64,000 nucleotides of DNA from Polytrichum commune (taxonomy: Eukaryota; Streptophyta; Polytrichopsida; Polytrichales; Polytrichaceae), in contig OX485808.1 of NCBI GenBank assembly GCA_950295325.1, positions 932,501-996,500 on the forward strand. Reading direction: 5' to 3'. Below the pieces are notes generated by a model, which searched no databases, was not told the DNA's origin, and worked only from the letters and a program-made list of their open reading frames with translations. Numbering within the stretch: the first letter of the stretch is position 1; each line of letters starts with the position of its first letter. The position numbers and the translations under genes were made by a program. Below are positions 11,853 through 23,668 of the stretch, piece by piece.

Positions 11853-12515
11853 ATGGCGAGAGTTTTGATCGTAGCCTTCGCGGTTATTGTGCTCTTTGCC
11901 ACAGCTGCGTTCGGCAGCGATCCGGATACCATCAACGACTACTGCGTAGCTGATCTCAAAAGCTCAGTTATGTTCAATGGCTACCCGTGCAAGAGTGCGG
12001 ACATGGTGGTGACCTCCGACTTCTTGTTCACGGGGTTCCGGGGCATGGGAGCAGACACAAACAACTCTCTCGGCATCGGCCTTACTCCCGCATTTGCCTC
12101 AGTGAATTACCCGGGACTGAACGCACAAGGACTGGGGCTGGTTCGATTCGACTACTCAAGGGGCGGCCTCGTTCCTCCACACACGCATCCTAGAGCGTCC
12201 GAGGTTATTTATGTCACTCATGGCATGGTTTTTGTCGGCTTCGTGGACTCAGGAGGGAAGTTTTGGTCCGCTACCTTGACGGCTGGCGACGTGTTTTTGT
12301 TTCCCAGAGGTTTGGTGCACTTCCAGCTCAATGTTGGCAACGGGAAGGCCATGTCGATCTCCACCGTAAACGGCCAGAACCCCGGTGTCCAGTTGATTGC
12401 GTCCGCTCTCTTTGGTTCCACTCCTGCCATTAGGGACGATGTCCTAGCCAAGGGCTTTGGCATCAACAAGACAGATGTCCAGATGATCAAGAAGTCCTTC
12501 CAGCGCGCCATGTAA
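11853..12515 (+). CDS. Germin-like protein (secreted cupin), copy 2
   Basis: Intact single-exon germin-like protein of 220 aa, secreted to the cell wall. The start was placed at MARVLIVAF because a hydrophobic signal peptide (about residues 1-21) begins there; an in-frame Met seven codons upstream is less suitable. It has the conserved Cys31/Cys46 pair, and metal ligands His110, His112 and Glu117 in motif 1 (PPHTHPRASE) and His156 in motif 2 (FPRGLVHFQLN). Possible N-glycosylation sites are at NNS (residue 70) and NKT near the C-terminus. It is close in sequence to the minus-strand gene at 9,664-10,317 but clearly diverged (RGMGADTNNS versus RNPAAIGP), so the pair is an old inverted duplication. 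The activity (SOD-like or other) is unknown. Confidence 0.94.
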   Translation: MARVLIVAFAVIVLFATAAFGSDPDTINDYCVADLKSSVMFNGYPCKSADMVVTSDFLFTGFRGMGADTNNSLGIGLTPAFASVNYPGLNAQGLGLVRFDYSRGGLVPPHTHPRASEVIYVTHGMVFVGFVDSGGKFWSATLTAGDVFLFPRGLVHFQLNVGNGKAMSISTVNGQNPGVQLIASALFGSTPAIRDDVLAKGFGINKTDVQMIKKSFQRAM

Positions 12516-13846
12516 ATGTAATCCTCAATCTCTTGACTGCCGCATACACCAGTTGCTCGGAAGACAGTGGAGCAGACCGCGACAACATAATTTTATTATA
12601 AAATCGAGTGTTCCAGGTTATCGTGGCACCTGTGAACACCATCAATGTCGCTTGGATGTCTCTCTGTCTATGTGTCTTTACAAATGATATTAGCAGGCAG
12701 TTTATAATTACACAGTTACAGGAACGCTGAATTCACACTAAAACATGACACTTCAATTTAGATCCATTAGAACTTAACTCGCTCTTGTGAGATTGGCATC
12801 AACTTAACAATCCCACAATAAATCATTGTCTTCCGACATATAATATACTGTCAATTCTCGGTAGCACTTTCCAGTCTCACTCACCCACTTTACACAATGC
12901 GTCGATTTACGAGCTACATATATCTGCTCTGGCAGACGAAAATGGATTCAGCCGCTTTCAATTACATTAGAGTTTATACCTTCTCGGAGATAACTACTGG
13001 AATCATTCATCTCTGGGTAGATTGCATTTGGAAGGTGGCCGTCACTGTTTCATGCGACAGGAAAGAAAATTAAAGAATCGACCATCTGCAGAGACTGTCT
13101 TTACGAACTCAAGCTATAGATAAATCACTGACGAGCAATCAGTGACTCTGGCGTCCCTGCGCATGGTGTGGTATTTGACGTTGACATTTAACACAATATT
13201 GCTGATTTTTTTTTCCGGAGCTATATTTCATCTGTGTATCACCTTCAAATCGTTTCTTCAAATCTTCGAGTCAACGCCCCCGTATCTTTCCACATGAAAT
13301 TGAAGTAGCTGCTACTCTAAAGTCGCATCAGAGTTTGACTTGTAACTCATGTGTGCACTGCACTGTCCTCCATCTTCTTGCTACACCATGAGATGCATTA
13401 TTATGTGATCCTTAATCTTCGAATGGAGCATTGATAATTCTCTCACTGTCTTAGCACAGATCCCTTCTGCACCATGGTTAATATTCCCCGAACACGAATT
13501 TTCTCTTGCAATGATTCTAGTGAGTGTCTTCTTCCTGCTGAATTCATTCTGAAATTTCTCTATCTGCAGGAGGACCAATTCATTTACCTTCACGAAAGCA
13601 CCGTTCAAACAAGAGGTGCTGCATTAATCGTTTGCAACGGTGGCAATCGCAGAACTTTACATTCCATAAGACTATGTTGAATTTCACTTAAATGTTTACC
13701 ACTTTCAATCAATTACAATGATGTAGCACATGACAGTAGCTGCTGCTCGATGTCTAAAAACAGAAATGGCAGGATGCCTTCGGCGTGAACTGTAAAATAA
13801 ATTCCTACAATTCTTCGCATGTCCCAATCCAGATTTCCCTTTGATA
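12516..13846. other. 3' flank of germin-like gene 2, nothing else recognised
   Basis: The first few hundred bases are probably 3' UTR. The rest is AT-rich, without recognised repeats or genes. Confidence 0.45.
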
Positions 13847-13997
13847 TTTAAGATCTAAATAAATAAATAAATAACGTCGGCCACTCCGACATGGATTTGA
13901 GCCCGTTGGCCCTACCCTGCTCAAGAATCCTTTTGATGCAGGGTGGGGATTATTGCCAACCTTGCAATGGGTGGACTCTTGGCTTCCTGCGTACTTA

Positions 13998-15333
13998 GGG
14001 CCGGTTTACACTACGGTGGAGAAGTCCACCGGTCATGAAAAGAAGGGCGTTTCTCAATTGTGATTGATCGAAAATGCAACTCTTGACCGGTGGGTGTTTA
14101 CACTAGGTGAAGAAAACAATGGTGGTGAACTTTTCTCATGGATGATAAAATGACATGGCCGCCTACATGGCGGCACTTTTTGGAGTTGGGCTTCTCCGGA
14201 GGAGTTTCTTGTCCGGCCTCAAGAGGCCGGAGAAGCCCAACTCAATAAAAAATTAATTTTCAAAAACAGATTTGGACCGTAGATTTCATATCTAGTTTTT
14301 TTCAAAACCTAAGTGTTGGCAAGCTTCTCTCTCTCTCTCTTTCTCTCTCTTTGTTGTAGTAGCTCCTTAGTGATTTTTTTTTGTGTAATTTTTTTTCGCA
14401 ATGGCTGGTTACTGGCAAGTGAATGCAAAGTATCATCGGTTGCCAATTGATGCAATGTCAAAGAAATTCTACACTCTATTGGAATACAAAGTCTTAATTT
14501 TGTATCTTTCTTGCTCAACATGGGTCCAAGCAGTGACATAAATAAATAAAAGTAGGCTTACTCACCCGTACACGATCTTTGAACATTTTTGCATTATATG
14601 ATCCAAGAAGAAATTGTGACACATATCCACTTGGCCGGTCAAATTTCCACACCACCCTCTCCTTGTTCCCAAACAAAAAATATGCCATCATCATAATTGA
14701 AGCATTATGGTGATACATGATGATTTTTTGTATCGCCATAGTTGAAACGATAAAATACTTCAAAACCATAAAGATCATAAGAGAGCACAAAATCTCTCTT
14801 CTTCGATTATCCATGATTGAAGATCAAAGATAAGAAGAGAGAAATTGATGAGGATGATTAAGAGGAGAGCATGTCTTAAATAATACCAAAGAGTAGTGCT
14901 TTGTCCAATGTGTATGGGTTTTCCCCTCTTCATTCTTAAATGCCCAAGGAGACATTTATTTCCTACATGGACCAAACTTGACAATTGGCAATTTGGCAAT
15001 TTTCATTATCTTTTGAATAAAATTGAACATTATATTACACAATTCTTATGAACACAATTCTTGTTGAAATCTTTTGATACAATGTGAATGTAGAGAATTA
15101 TGGTTTTTTATCAAAAAATCTTCACCATTAGGTGGACTTCTCTTCACCGGTGGACTTCTCCGGTGGACTTCTCCTCTAGGTGTTTAGACTTCAACCGGTC
15201 AAGACTCCTTAAGAAATATTTTATTGCCTTTAATTCATCTCCGGCACATCCACAATTTGCCTCATATAACCATGTCTTGGCCAAGCATTCTTGACCGACC
15301 GGAGGCCTTCTCCACCGTAGTGTAAACCGGCCC
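13998..15333. mobile_element. PIF/Harbinger DNA transposon, 1,336 bp, internally deleted
   Basis: The terminal inverted repeats are GGGCCGGTTTACACTACGGT on the left and ACCGTAGTGTAAACCGGCCC on the right, which are exact complements. They are flanked by TTA at 13995-13997 and 15334-15336. The 3-bp TTA duplication defines PIF/Harbinger. Subterminal CACCGGT/ACCGGTG motifs recur at both ends. A transposase fragment remains inside on the minus strand. Confidence 0.93.
14515..14814 (-). pseudogene. Harbinger transposase N-terminal remnant
   Basis: A 99-codon frame inside the Harbinger element. Its C-terminal end (FKDRVRVSKPTFIYLCHCL) matches the conserved 'F...FRMSKxTFxYLxxxL' segment that precedes the DDE domain in plant Harbinger-derived nucleases. 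The DDE catalytic region and the companion Myb-like gene are absent, so the element is non-autonomous. The assignment rests on this motif plus the element's ends. Confidence 0.6.
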
Positions 15334-15467
15334 TTAACTAGTTTTTCTCCATCAAGTAGAGAGAAGATTTCAGGGCAGGAATTGAACTGCCAACCACTTC
15401 GTTTGGAAATGAGTACCTCTCCACTATCACCAGTAGTTTAGGGTCATCTCAAACCTTTGAGATCTAA

Positions 15468-16085
15468 CATTGTAATATGTCATTTTTTGTAATTGCGTAC
15501 TCGGTAGCAGGAAGACTTTCCCATATTTAAGTAAAATTGGACTAAGTCCAAGTCCAAAATCATAATATGTTAAATTCTATCATAGGATCTTACAATAGAA
15601 TGGTATGCTAAGATCCTCCGATAAAATATGCAAAGTTAATTGAAATGATATTATATATAGAAATTCATTGTCATTATTCAACATCTATTATTTGAGTTTA
15701 ACTTCAAAGCATAAATAATTTTTCCATCATGTTTTAAAAGCATAACATTCAAGTAATCATGAAAGACTCACATATCTAGAGTATAAAATTTAAGTATATG
15801 AGAAGTGGTTAAGGGATCCGCCCATAGAATTGAAGCAAGCTAAAGTCAAAATTTTGAAAAATATGTCCATGTTACTTAAATATAAGTTGAAATGCATTAC
15901 GCATTCTGACATGAGGTTATGTTTTTTGGTGGGGCATCACATTTCTTCAAACTAATCATAGCTTAAAAAAATTATCATGGGTTTGTACATCCAATGCCCC
16001 TCATGCCCCCCTCATGTATTACATGTTGTATTAGCGTTCATACAAACAAAGAGCATGAGGGTCCCATGAGAGTTGATCTTGCTAA
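15468..16085. other. Intergenic sequence, nothing recognised
   Basis: Strongly AT-rich, without recognisable features. Confidence 0.45.
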
Positions 16086-16398
16086 GGGTGCGTTTACACT
16101 AGGGTTCAAGACAAAAGGAAATCCAAGATTGAGAGTTACATTGGTCAAGAGCCAAATTTTGGACCAAGGAATTTAAACTTAGGTCAAGGTCCAAGTTATG
16201 AGAAAATGTACTAGAACTAATGTGGCATCACTTTCCAGTCAAATCTCAATGGTCTTCATCCAAGAAAATTTTCTTCATACTAATTTGAGAAATTAATTTC
16301 CAAGCTCATGTCCAATGTTGAATTAAAAAGAATGGTCCATGTGAAGGATGTTTTGGACCCCAAGTTTCTTGGATAAGGATTTGAATGTAAACCCACCC
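16086..16398. mobile_element. Tourist-like MITE, 313 bp
   Basis: Ends GGGTGCGTTTACACTAGG and TTTGAATGTAAACCCACCC are imperfect inverted repeats, flanked by TAA at 16083-16085 and 16399-16401. The interior is palindromic in parts (AAATCCAAGATTG / TTTCTTGGATAAGGATTTG). There is no coding sequence. The family is distinct from the GGGCCACTTCACAC family, but with the same TWA target preference. Confidence 0.8.
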
Positions 16399-17229
16399 TA
16401 AATGTCAAGTCACACATGGGCCTAGTATTCATCACTTTTGTCCCAATATGTAGGATATCGATAATGTATATGTGCCATTTTTGCCAAGCTTTCACCAATG
16501 ATACCTATATCCCAGATACCTACCTTTGAGATGATTTTTTAATCTAGATAAAAATTAAAAATTAAAAAAAAAAAAAAAAAAACACATTAGCACATACAAA
16601 TGCGGAACATGAGAGTTGGGTTGGCTAAATGTCAAGTCACACAGGTGTTGAAGTTTGCTGCTACTTTTCAGTATCTATGATGGTCACAAGTTGTACCATC
16701 TACCTATGCTCTAGATAATGGACAAAATTGATGAATTTTATGGGCCTCCAAGTAGGGAAGGGTAGTTCTATTATTGGCTAAGTAAAGTGGCTCAATATAG
16801 TAATTATTGCATGCATGATTCATTGTGTGGGCTTCCACCACCATTGTTTGGCCACCACTCCTTGAGTACATGGGTCATCACTCCTTGCACACGATCACCA
16901 CTAGTGTCAAAGTAAACAATATCCCTAAAAATCTTAGGACGGTTTGCAATGCCTTGAGACCATCATTGCTTAACAATGCGTTTCCAAATTTTCGTGTGGT
17001 TAGGTGTGTGCTTGCAGGCTTCAGTCCACATTAAATTATAAATTGTATTGTCTTGCACACTACATCAAGTATTTAGCATAATAACGTGGCATTCTACTAC
17101 AGCATGTACAACATTAAATCAAAATAACTAACCTAAAATAACGAGGCTTTGAAATAATAAAACCCACACTATAGAAGAAGAGAGTAGTCTTAGATGTAAA
17201 GTGCATCTCTTGTGTGCAAACGCGTTTTA
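16399..17229. other. Intergenic sequence with a poly-A tract
   Basis: Contains an A-run at about 16,563-16,581. Nothing else was recognised. Confidence 0.4.
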
Positions 17230-17241
17230 TTACCAATATCA

Positions 17242-17370
17242 AAAGAAAAGAAAAGAAAAGAAAAAGAACATCAAGCAATCCAATGTGAATTTGAGCCCTT
17301 TGGCCTACCCTGCTCAAGAGTCCCCTTGACATGGAGTTTACTATCTACCTTGCAATGGGTGGGCTCTTGT
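17242..17370 (-). mobile_element. SINE, 5'-truncated, third copy
   Basis: Shares the 3' half of the 13.9-kb SINE (TTTGAGCCCTTTGGCCTACC, CCTGCTCAAGAGTCC, CTTGCAATGGGTGG). It has an AAAAG-repeat tail at its left end. Imperfect flanks TTACCAATATCA (17230-17241) and TTACCAATTTGA (17604-17615) look like its target duplication, now separated by a CACTA-type MITE. Confidence 0.55.
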
Positions 17371-17601
17371 CACTAGAAGAAAACTTGTTCATTGCAATCA
17401 TTTGTTGCGACTCAGCCATTGCAACTCATGGCAAGAAAATGCATAAGTAAATTATTTTGGTTGGCAACCGGAGGTTTTGGTTACTCATTGTCCAAAAACC
17501 ACAACCAAAAACCTCTAATTGACAACAAAAATGAGTTATTTATGCATTTTCTTGTCATGAGTCTCAATAGATGGTCGTAATGGACAAGTTTTCTTCTAGT
17601 G
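17371..17601. mobile_element. CACTA-type fold-back MITE, 231 bp
   Basis: The ends are CACTAGAAGAAAACTTGT on the left and ACAAGTTTTCTTCTAGTG on the right, exact complements. The 3-bp duplication TGT lies at 17368-17370 and 17602-17604. CACTA ends plus a 3-bp duplication fit the CACTA (En/Spm) superfamily. Almost the whole element is self-complementary (ACTCATGGCAAGAAAATGCATAA against TTATGCATTTTCTTGTCATGAGT), with a short loop near the middle. A transcript would fold into one long hairpin. Confidence 0.85.
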
Positions 17602-17615
17602 TGTTACCAATTTGA

Positions 17616-20600
17616 TGTATTATTTATGGAAACACACATCTAGAGTGGTGTTTTCTGGTCCTTTTATGGCCTCCATATTGCATCTTAACGTATAACACTA
17701 AGGGTCTTCATCATATGCTTCTAGCAATTTTTGTTCACCACATAAATTATTTCTCATTGTGCATGTATCGATAGCGCAAACAATGCTCTCACATTCACTA
17801 TTATTTTTGGACAACTCTTTTGTTCACATGCACTTAAATCATGATTCTCCATAGCAGCTTATTGTGATCTTGACCAACTTATAAGAATACTTGAGTTTTG
17901 GAGTTCTTTGGTCTCATGTTGTGCTTAGATGCATGTGAAATCGCTTGATGGTATGAGATCATACTAGACATGTCTTATTCAAACACCATCGATGTCCTTC
18001 GGACTCCTCAAACACTTACTTTAAATTTGGGTGCAAAATGGTTGAATATTCTCCTAAAGCAAACACTTCTACTATCCAATCATGTATAAACACCTTTGTT
18101 AACATGAACTCTTTTATCTTATTGATACTCATCATTTTATATATGATTTGGTATGCAATCACTACGAGTGTTTCTACCACTAGCGGATGTAACAAGAGAA
18201 AACTTGCATTGGTTGGTTGTGAGTCTTGGCAAAAGAAAAAAAGGAAAAAACAAAACAAAAAGTTCAAAATATACCCAACATAAGATTTCCAATTGCATAT
18301 TTTTATTTTTATTTTATTTTCTCATCAAGACTTGTCGTAGTAGACGATTGCAAGTTGATGATGGACAAGGTTTCCTGTATAATATGATCGCCTAGCCGTT
18401 CACATTTGGCAACTCCTACGACCAACATACCGTTCATTGTATGATGAAGTCCAAGTTCGACCTTTTGATGTCAACCGTATTTCAAATATGGTTATGAGAG
18501 GAACATAACTTTACTTGCACCTTGAACACACATGCGATTCTTTTGGGGGACTATTAAAGAGGGAAAGTGGCCCTAGTAGCCTTTTTATGTCGTGTGACCA
18601 ATTCATGTTGGTGGGAAACCAACTCGAGTCATTCCGGGCGCTTTAATTCTTGTGTGGAATCATGAAGGTGGCCGGTTTGCAATCATGTTTTTGGCGGAAA
18701 TCTTTGGTAGCATCCACACCTTAACTCATAAAGATACCCGGACCTTTTGATCCGCAACTAGCTAATAGGTAGAGTTCTAGACGGGCTCCATCGATGCCTC
18801 CTTTTCCAACCATTCGGATCGATTTGACCACCAAATAGCTCGAATGCATCCATTTGAGCATTCACACTTAGCAAAAACATATCGTTCAAGTGACTCTTTC
18901 ACAATGGGTTTTTGTCAATTTTCTAATTTCTTTGCATATACTTTTGAAAAAATCAAAGGTGGATATCTTAATGTGGACAATGACCTATGATGATACACAT
19001 AATATATAGTTATATATCCAAAAGAATAGGTTATGTACAATTTTTGAAGAATATTCATTATATTTATATATAGACTCTCAACATGAGTCATGAAGCTATA
19101 CTTTTCTTCTCAAATCCATGAGTTGAAGTGTTCAAAGTGTGCACAATGTGTGCACAATGTGTGCGTGTTTGTTACACCTAATAAGATAAGCTAATCCCCC
19201 CCCCCCTGCAGTCCCTCCCCTATCATGTTGACTCTCGAACCTAGAATGATTATCAAAGTTTTAAGCATGTAGTCCAATTTAGGCTAAACATGTGTATTTT
19301 TGTTGTTTATTCTCATATCCACACTTAGTCACAAACAACTCAAATATTGGTCTCCAATTTACAAATGATTTGCATGATCATGTTGGTTTGGACTTGATAT
19401 ACTTGTCATTTAAGTATATTTGGAGAAACCGCTTGTCTAGAAATAATGAGGGATGTGCACTTGTGGAGACAAAAGTATCAAATGAAGACAACAACACCAC
19501 AAATTGGAATGTTTGTGTTCCATGTTTGCCAACCACCATATTTGTGTAGTTTCCTGATTCAATATACGTCATATTGGCGGTTGAAATTGTCCAAACATCA
19601 TGCATTAATATAAACATACTTAAATTCTAGTTATATTGTCGTATCTCACATTGCTTTTTCCATTGCGCATATTTTATCACTCAAACCTTGGTTTCAAAGT
19701 TTTGGGAATTTTTTTTATTTTCAAAAAATCTTAAGATACTTTAGTAAATCCACTCGTGCAATATTCAAAATGGATAGATGCAACGGTGACCGTTTGTGTA
19801 TTCAATAACAAGAGTTGTGTTTCTCGTATTTCTCTTTTACGTATCACTATGTTAATATATCATGCTAGAAATGAACTCGATAGATTGGATTGTGGCCGTT
19901 GGTATTGAAGAGAATGGGGTGAAGCAGAGAGAGAGAGAAAGAGAAGAAACATTGGTCCTTATGGGATCAACATGATTGAAATGCCCGTTCGACCCACCCA
20001 AAGGGGTGAAGCATCGTTAGGTATGCCAATGAGGTTGGTGGTGTTTGGTCTTCGGTGTGCTAGACATGTGCATTTGTGTATGTTGCATGTGCATGACAAT
20101 AGCCATGTGGGGATTTTGTTGTCTTTTGAGGATGCTTTAATTTACGCATGCGTTGATGAGGGTGCTCGTGAGGGTGTAATTTCATGTGATATTATGAGAT
20201 CATAAGATTTGGGCATGTTGCATGAATTGCTTTGTTATGTCGATTGATTATGAGACACTTTATGAAGTGATACATGTGTACAACTTAGTAGGAGGTGGAA
20301 CCAAGTGTCTTTGTCATTTTGCATGCATAGTCTACAACTAATGGTTGGGTGGTGGGACTAGGAGGTTCGTTTGCGTAAATTGCCTAAGTATGGAGCATAC
20401 AAGAATTTTAAAACTTGTGATTTGGACACCCATTATCCAAGCCCCATGTACCAAATACCAAATAAGACCATCAGATATTAGACGGACTATGGCCCTCACC
20501 TTTTTCCAAAAAAAATCACGTCATGATCGGAGGTATTAATTAAGTACACACTACCTCTTTGAAGAAGGAGGTACAAAGGCGACATCGTTATTTTGTTATG

Positions 20601-21110
20601 TTTCTCATTAAAAATGCACCATACTAGTATCAAGCGACATGCATGCGCAAAAGAAAATAGAGAAAATACTAATGAAAAGTGAACGTCTCTATGTCGCAAG
20701 GTGTGAAGGGCCCAATCGCCTATACAATGGCCCTAGGGTTAGCCAAGGGATATGTATAGTTTTATTGCATACATTTGTACATCTAATTAGAGTGACTAAC
20801 TTTATTCATCATCGACCAATATACATGATATATCTAATCATTGTGTGGCAACCGAAGAAGTTCGTACATTCACTTGCTACAACAAGAGAAGTCACGAAGG
20901 CCATTAGAATTAACATTCACATCAATTTTATGTCCCACTAATCGTATGCTTGTTGTAACTTCACAGTGAGTAAACTAAATTTTGGAAGCGGGTTGATGTG
21001 TGAATTGATTAATTTATGAGTCAAAGAAGGTATTAGCTTGCCCAAAGATATATCGCATTCTTGAAATATCACCCAAATTAAGAATGCATGCAAAATTTAT
21101 ATCGCCCATG
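17616..21110. other. Gene-poor repeat-rich sequence, mostly unrecognised
   Basis: No gene was recognised. A poly-C tract and an AAGCATGTAGTCCAATTT block near 19,195-19,285 belong to the dispersed repeat also at 8.1 and 52.4 kb. GAGA repeats lie near 19,927-19,945. Open frames are short and without motifs. Confidence 0.35.
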
Positions 21111-21114
21111 CCAA

Positions 21115-21450
21115 TAGAGTTCTTCATAAAGGCCCTCAAAGAGAGATGAAATCATGGGTTTTATCCTTATTTCAAAGAAAATTTTCCAATAATTTGCTAG
21201 ATCAATGTGTGTCAAAACTCGTTTTCAGAGTTGGGTGAAATGTCTTGGATCTCCCTTTACCATCTCAAAACCTTTCAAAAAAAATTAAAGATCTAAAATG
21301 GGTATGTTCATGGGACAAAATCCACCCAAAATCTCAAATTGGCTCGGTTTCTATTAGCCCGACACTTTAAGCCTCAAGAAAATTTGGATGACTTTATGCA
21401 TGAGCTCCCAAACTTACGTTGCAGCCAACTAAATGGGGGTTTAATGCCAA
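21115..21450 (+). repeat. Dispersed non-coding repeat, second family, copy 1
   Basis: Collinear with 56,525-56,920. Shared blocks are AAAGAGAGATGAAA, GTTGGGTGAAA, CATCTCAAAAC, CATGGGAC and GATGACTTT. There is no coding potential and no recognisable ends. The class is unknown. Confidence 0.5.
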
Positions 21451-21629
21451 GCTTTTACAAGTGACTTCTAATGGTTCAAAATTTCTATAGAAATCTAGCA
21501 TGTCCATCATTCCCATACTAACCAAGTAAAGCACTTGGGTGAATAGTCTTGTGACCTCCGCATAGCATTCCCCCACCTCCCAAATATCTTATGGGTATAA
21601 TTATATGCCCTCCTCATTGCCCTCACAAC

Positions 21630-22800
21630 TACAAAAGAAAGAACAACCCAAAAACACATTCATGTTTATCGACAACCTCAACAATATATTCTTCATACCA
21701 CATAAGATACCCATCATCCCAACACAACCCCCATGACAAATTACTCAAACAATCATAATTCACCAAATCATTTGGACCAAACACACCATAACAATACAAA
21801 AAGAAGAAGCACATATCAACATTTCAAGGAACGAAGTAGCAGACCAACTCGCAACTGAAGGAACTACCGCAAGAAACCCACCCCCACACCCTACATACAT
21901 ACCACACACACACCCATACCCTACTGACTCAACGGAGTATAGTCCGGCAAACATACATAAACAAATTCCATCGAGTACAAGGACTCTAAATCGCGCCAAA
22001 CCAAATTCACGTACATTGACAAATGAGTCTCTGATGACCAAATTCGCCATAAACTATCAAACCACTTTTGGCAAGCCAATGGCATCTCATACATGCAAAT
22101 AACCCAAACACAAAAATGATGACACACCCAATACATGGGAAACCTCCGAAGAAACATCTTCTAGCCAACCACCCACCCAAACCCAAATTGTACAATGTGC
22201 CCAAACTGCGAAATTGAAACGTGGCCACACCTCCTATCCACATGTACAAACTCCCACATAAAAGGCCTACACATAGTCCGACATAACCAAGCCATCCACC
22301 AAATAGCTCACACACTCCAAACCAACAAATACAGAATATGCTACACTCTTGCCCCCAAGGCATCACTAATCCCATAATGACAGCTACAATGCACATGCCC
22401 TACTAACCCATGCAATTGCACAACTTGATTAAGCCCTGACATAATATGCATCCTTCATACCCCCAACGGATAGCCAACCACCCATAACCCTAACCTCACC
22501 TAACACTATACAACTCAGAGAATTCACTTATTGCCACAACAAATTCCCCAACATTGCCATAAGATAAAAACCCATTAAATATAACCCCCTCATCCAAACC
22601 CCATTAAACCCACTGCATGGAATGTCAAACCCCTTATCAGCATCACAACAAGAGTACGGGGTGCTATCCACAAACAATCCATAGAAGCACTAGAGAATCT
22701 AAAAACCCTAAAAGCAAAGTTAAACAAATTCACGAAACACATCCATCAAACTACCATCAAATACCTCACCTACTTATTAATTTAACAAAAGAAAACTAGA
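21630..22800 (+). pseudogene. Decayed dual-endonuclease LINE fragment (RNase H to restriction-like endonuclease)
   Basis: A 5'-truncated, frameshifted relative of the LINE at 32.6-45.3 kb, in the same orientation. In order it shows an RNase H end (ISRNEVADQLATEG against the full copy's IDGNEQADKLAKEG), the CCHC knuckle plus its RHN follow-up (MCPNCEIETWPHLLSTC ... VRHNQAI), a Cys cluster (CTCPTNPCNC), the endonuclease PD (SPDIIC), EFTYCHNKF, and a KYNPL segment. Residues diagnostic of the C-terminal endonuclease are the ones preserved. Amino-acid divergence from the other copy is large, so this is an old, separate lineage. Like the full copy, its plus strand is very G-poor. It ends near a CA microsatellite and no 3' UTR hairpins were seen. 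Confidence 0.75.
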
Positions 22801-22835
22801 CAAAAGCTGAAAACCAATAGACCCTCCCTAACCCC

Positions 22836-22855
22836 ACACACACACACACACACAC
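22836..22855. repeat. CA microsatellite
   Basis: About ten uninterrupted CA units just 3' of the LINE fragment. Confidence 0.9.
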
Positions 22856-23668
22856 CAAAACAAACAAACCATCAAAAAAAAAACAACAACAACAACCCTC
22901 TTTACTTATTACACATGTTACTCGCATGGAGCCCACCCTCCAAAAGGAAGGAAGTATTGCTACCTTGTCGCTTGGTAAAATATGATCCAGGCCAAGAAGA
23001 ACAGGCTCCCATTCACGTTGGTACAAATAAAAGTACGGATGTTAGTTTTTTATTAGTGTTCTCATGCCACACAAGGCTCTTTTTAGATGTCAGAGCCAAT
23101 ATGGTGATGACACGTGGTATCACTTTAAAATAGTTATTTAATTACAAGGAACATCATTATTGCCATCAATATGGCAATATAAAAATAAAATAAAAATCTC
23201 AAAATGACGTGTAGTGCCAACGTACAATTGACCAGTAAGGCTGCACTCAGGGTGTGAGAAAAGAGAAGGCAACTTCCCACAAAGGTCCAACAGCCACTCG
23301 CAAGGTGCCATGTGGCGGTCGGTTTGTCCACCTGTTATGGCCAAGAATGCATCCAACATGGTGACTAGGACACCAAAAATATAAACAATTTAAACCCACA
23401 GGTACCATAGTACTGTTGGGGGCATTAGCCCTCTCCCCAAAAGCTAAGAATTAAATAACAAAAAACTAATTCTTTGGGTTGCAAGGAATTTAAATATCAA
23501 ATTCAAGTGGAGCAAGTGGCAGCATGTAGTGAGTCGGGACGCTTTATAATACTAATGTAACATGTGGTATCTATTTTATTAGTTCCTTTGCTATCTCTAA
23601 TTTCAACTAGACTCTATTATATGCAAGACTAGAGTATTTTAATTCCAACTAGACTTTACTATGTGTAA
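22856..23668. other. Intergenic sequence, nothing recognised
   Basis: No gene. A GATGACACGTGG block near 23,105 resembles 760-800. Confidence 0.4.

Larger units (their letters stand above)
13859..15455 (-). mobile_element. SINE, full length (~258 bp), split by a Harbinger element
   Basis: Without the insertion, this is a 258-bp minus-strand SINE. The target duplication is TTTAAGATCTAA (13847-13858) versus TTTGAGATCTAA (15456-15467), 11 of 12 matching. The head (15,337-15,455) has an A-box-like TGGTGATAGTGGAGAGG and a B-box-like GGCAGTTCAATTCC, so it is probably tRNA-derived. The tail is TTATTTATTTATTTATTTAG-like. Sister copies lie at 5,663 and 17,242. Confidence 0.78.

Noticed and set aside
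15337-15455. tRNA gene
   Set aside because: A- and B-box-like sequences are present, but no cloverleaf or anticodon arm could be drawn. The target duplication shows a SINE.
18016-18395. Overlapping Lys-rich and Phe-rich frames
   Set aside because: Low-complexity AAAG/TTTC composition on opposite strands; no motif.
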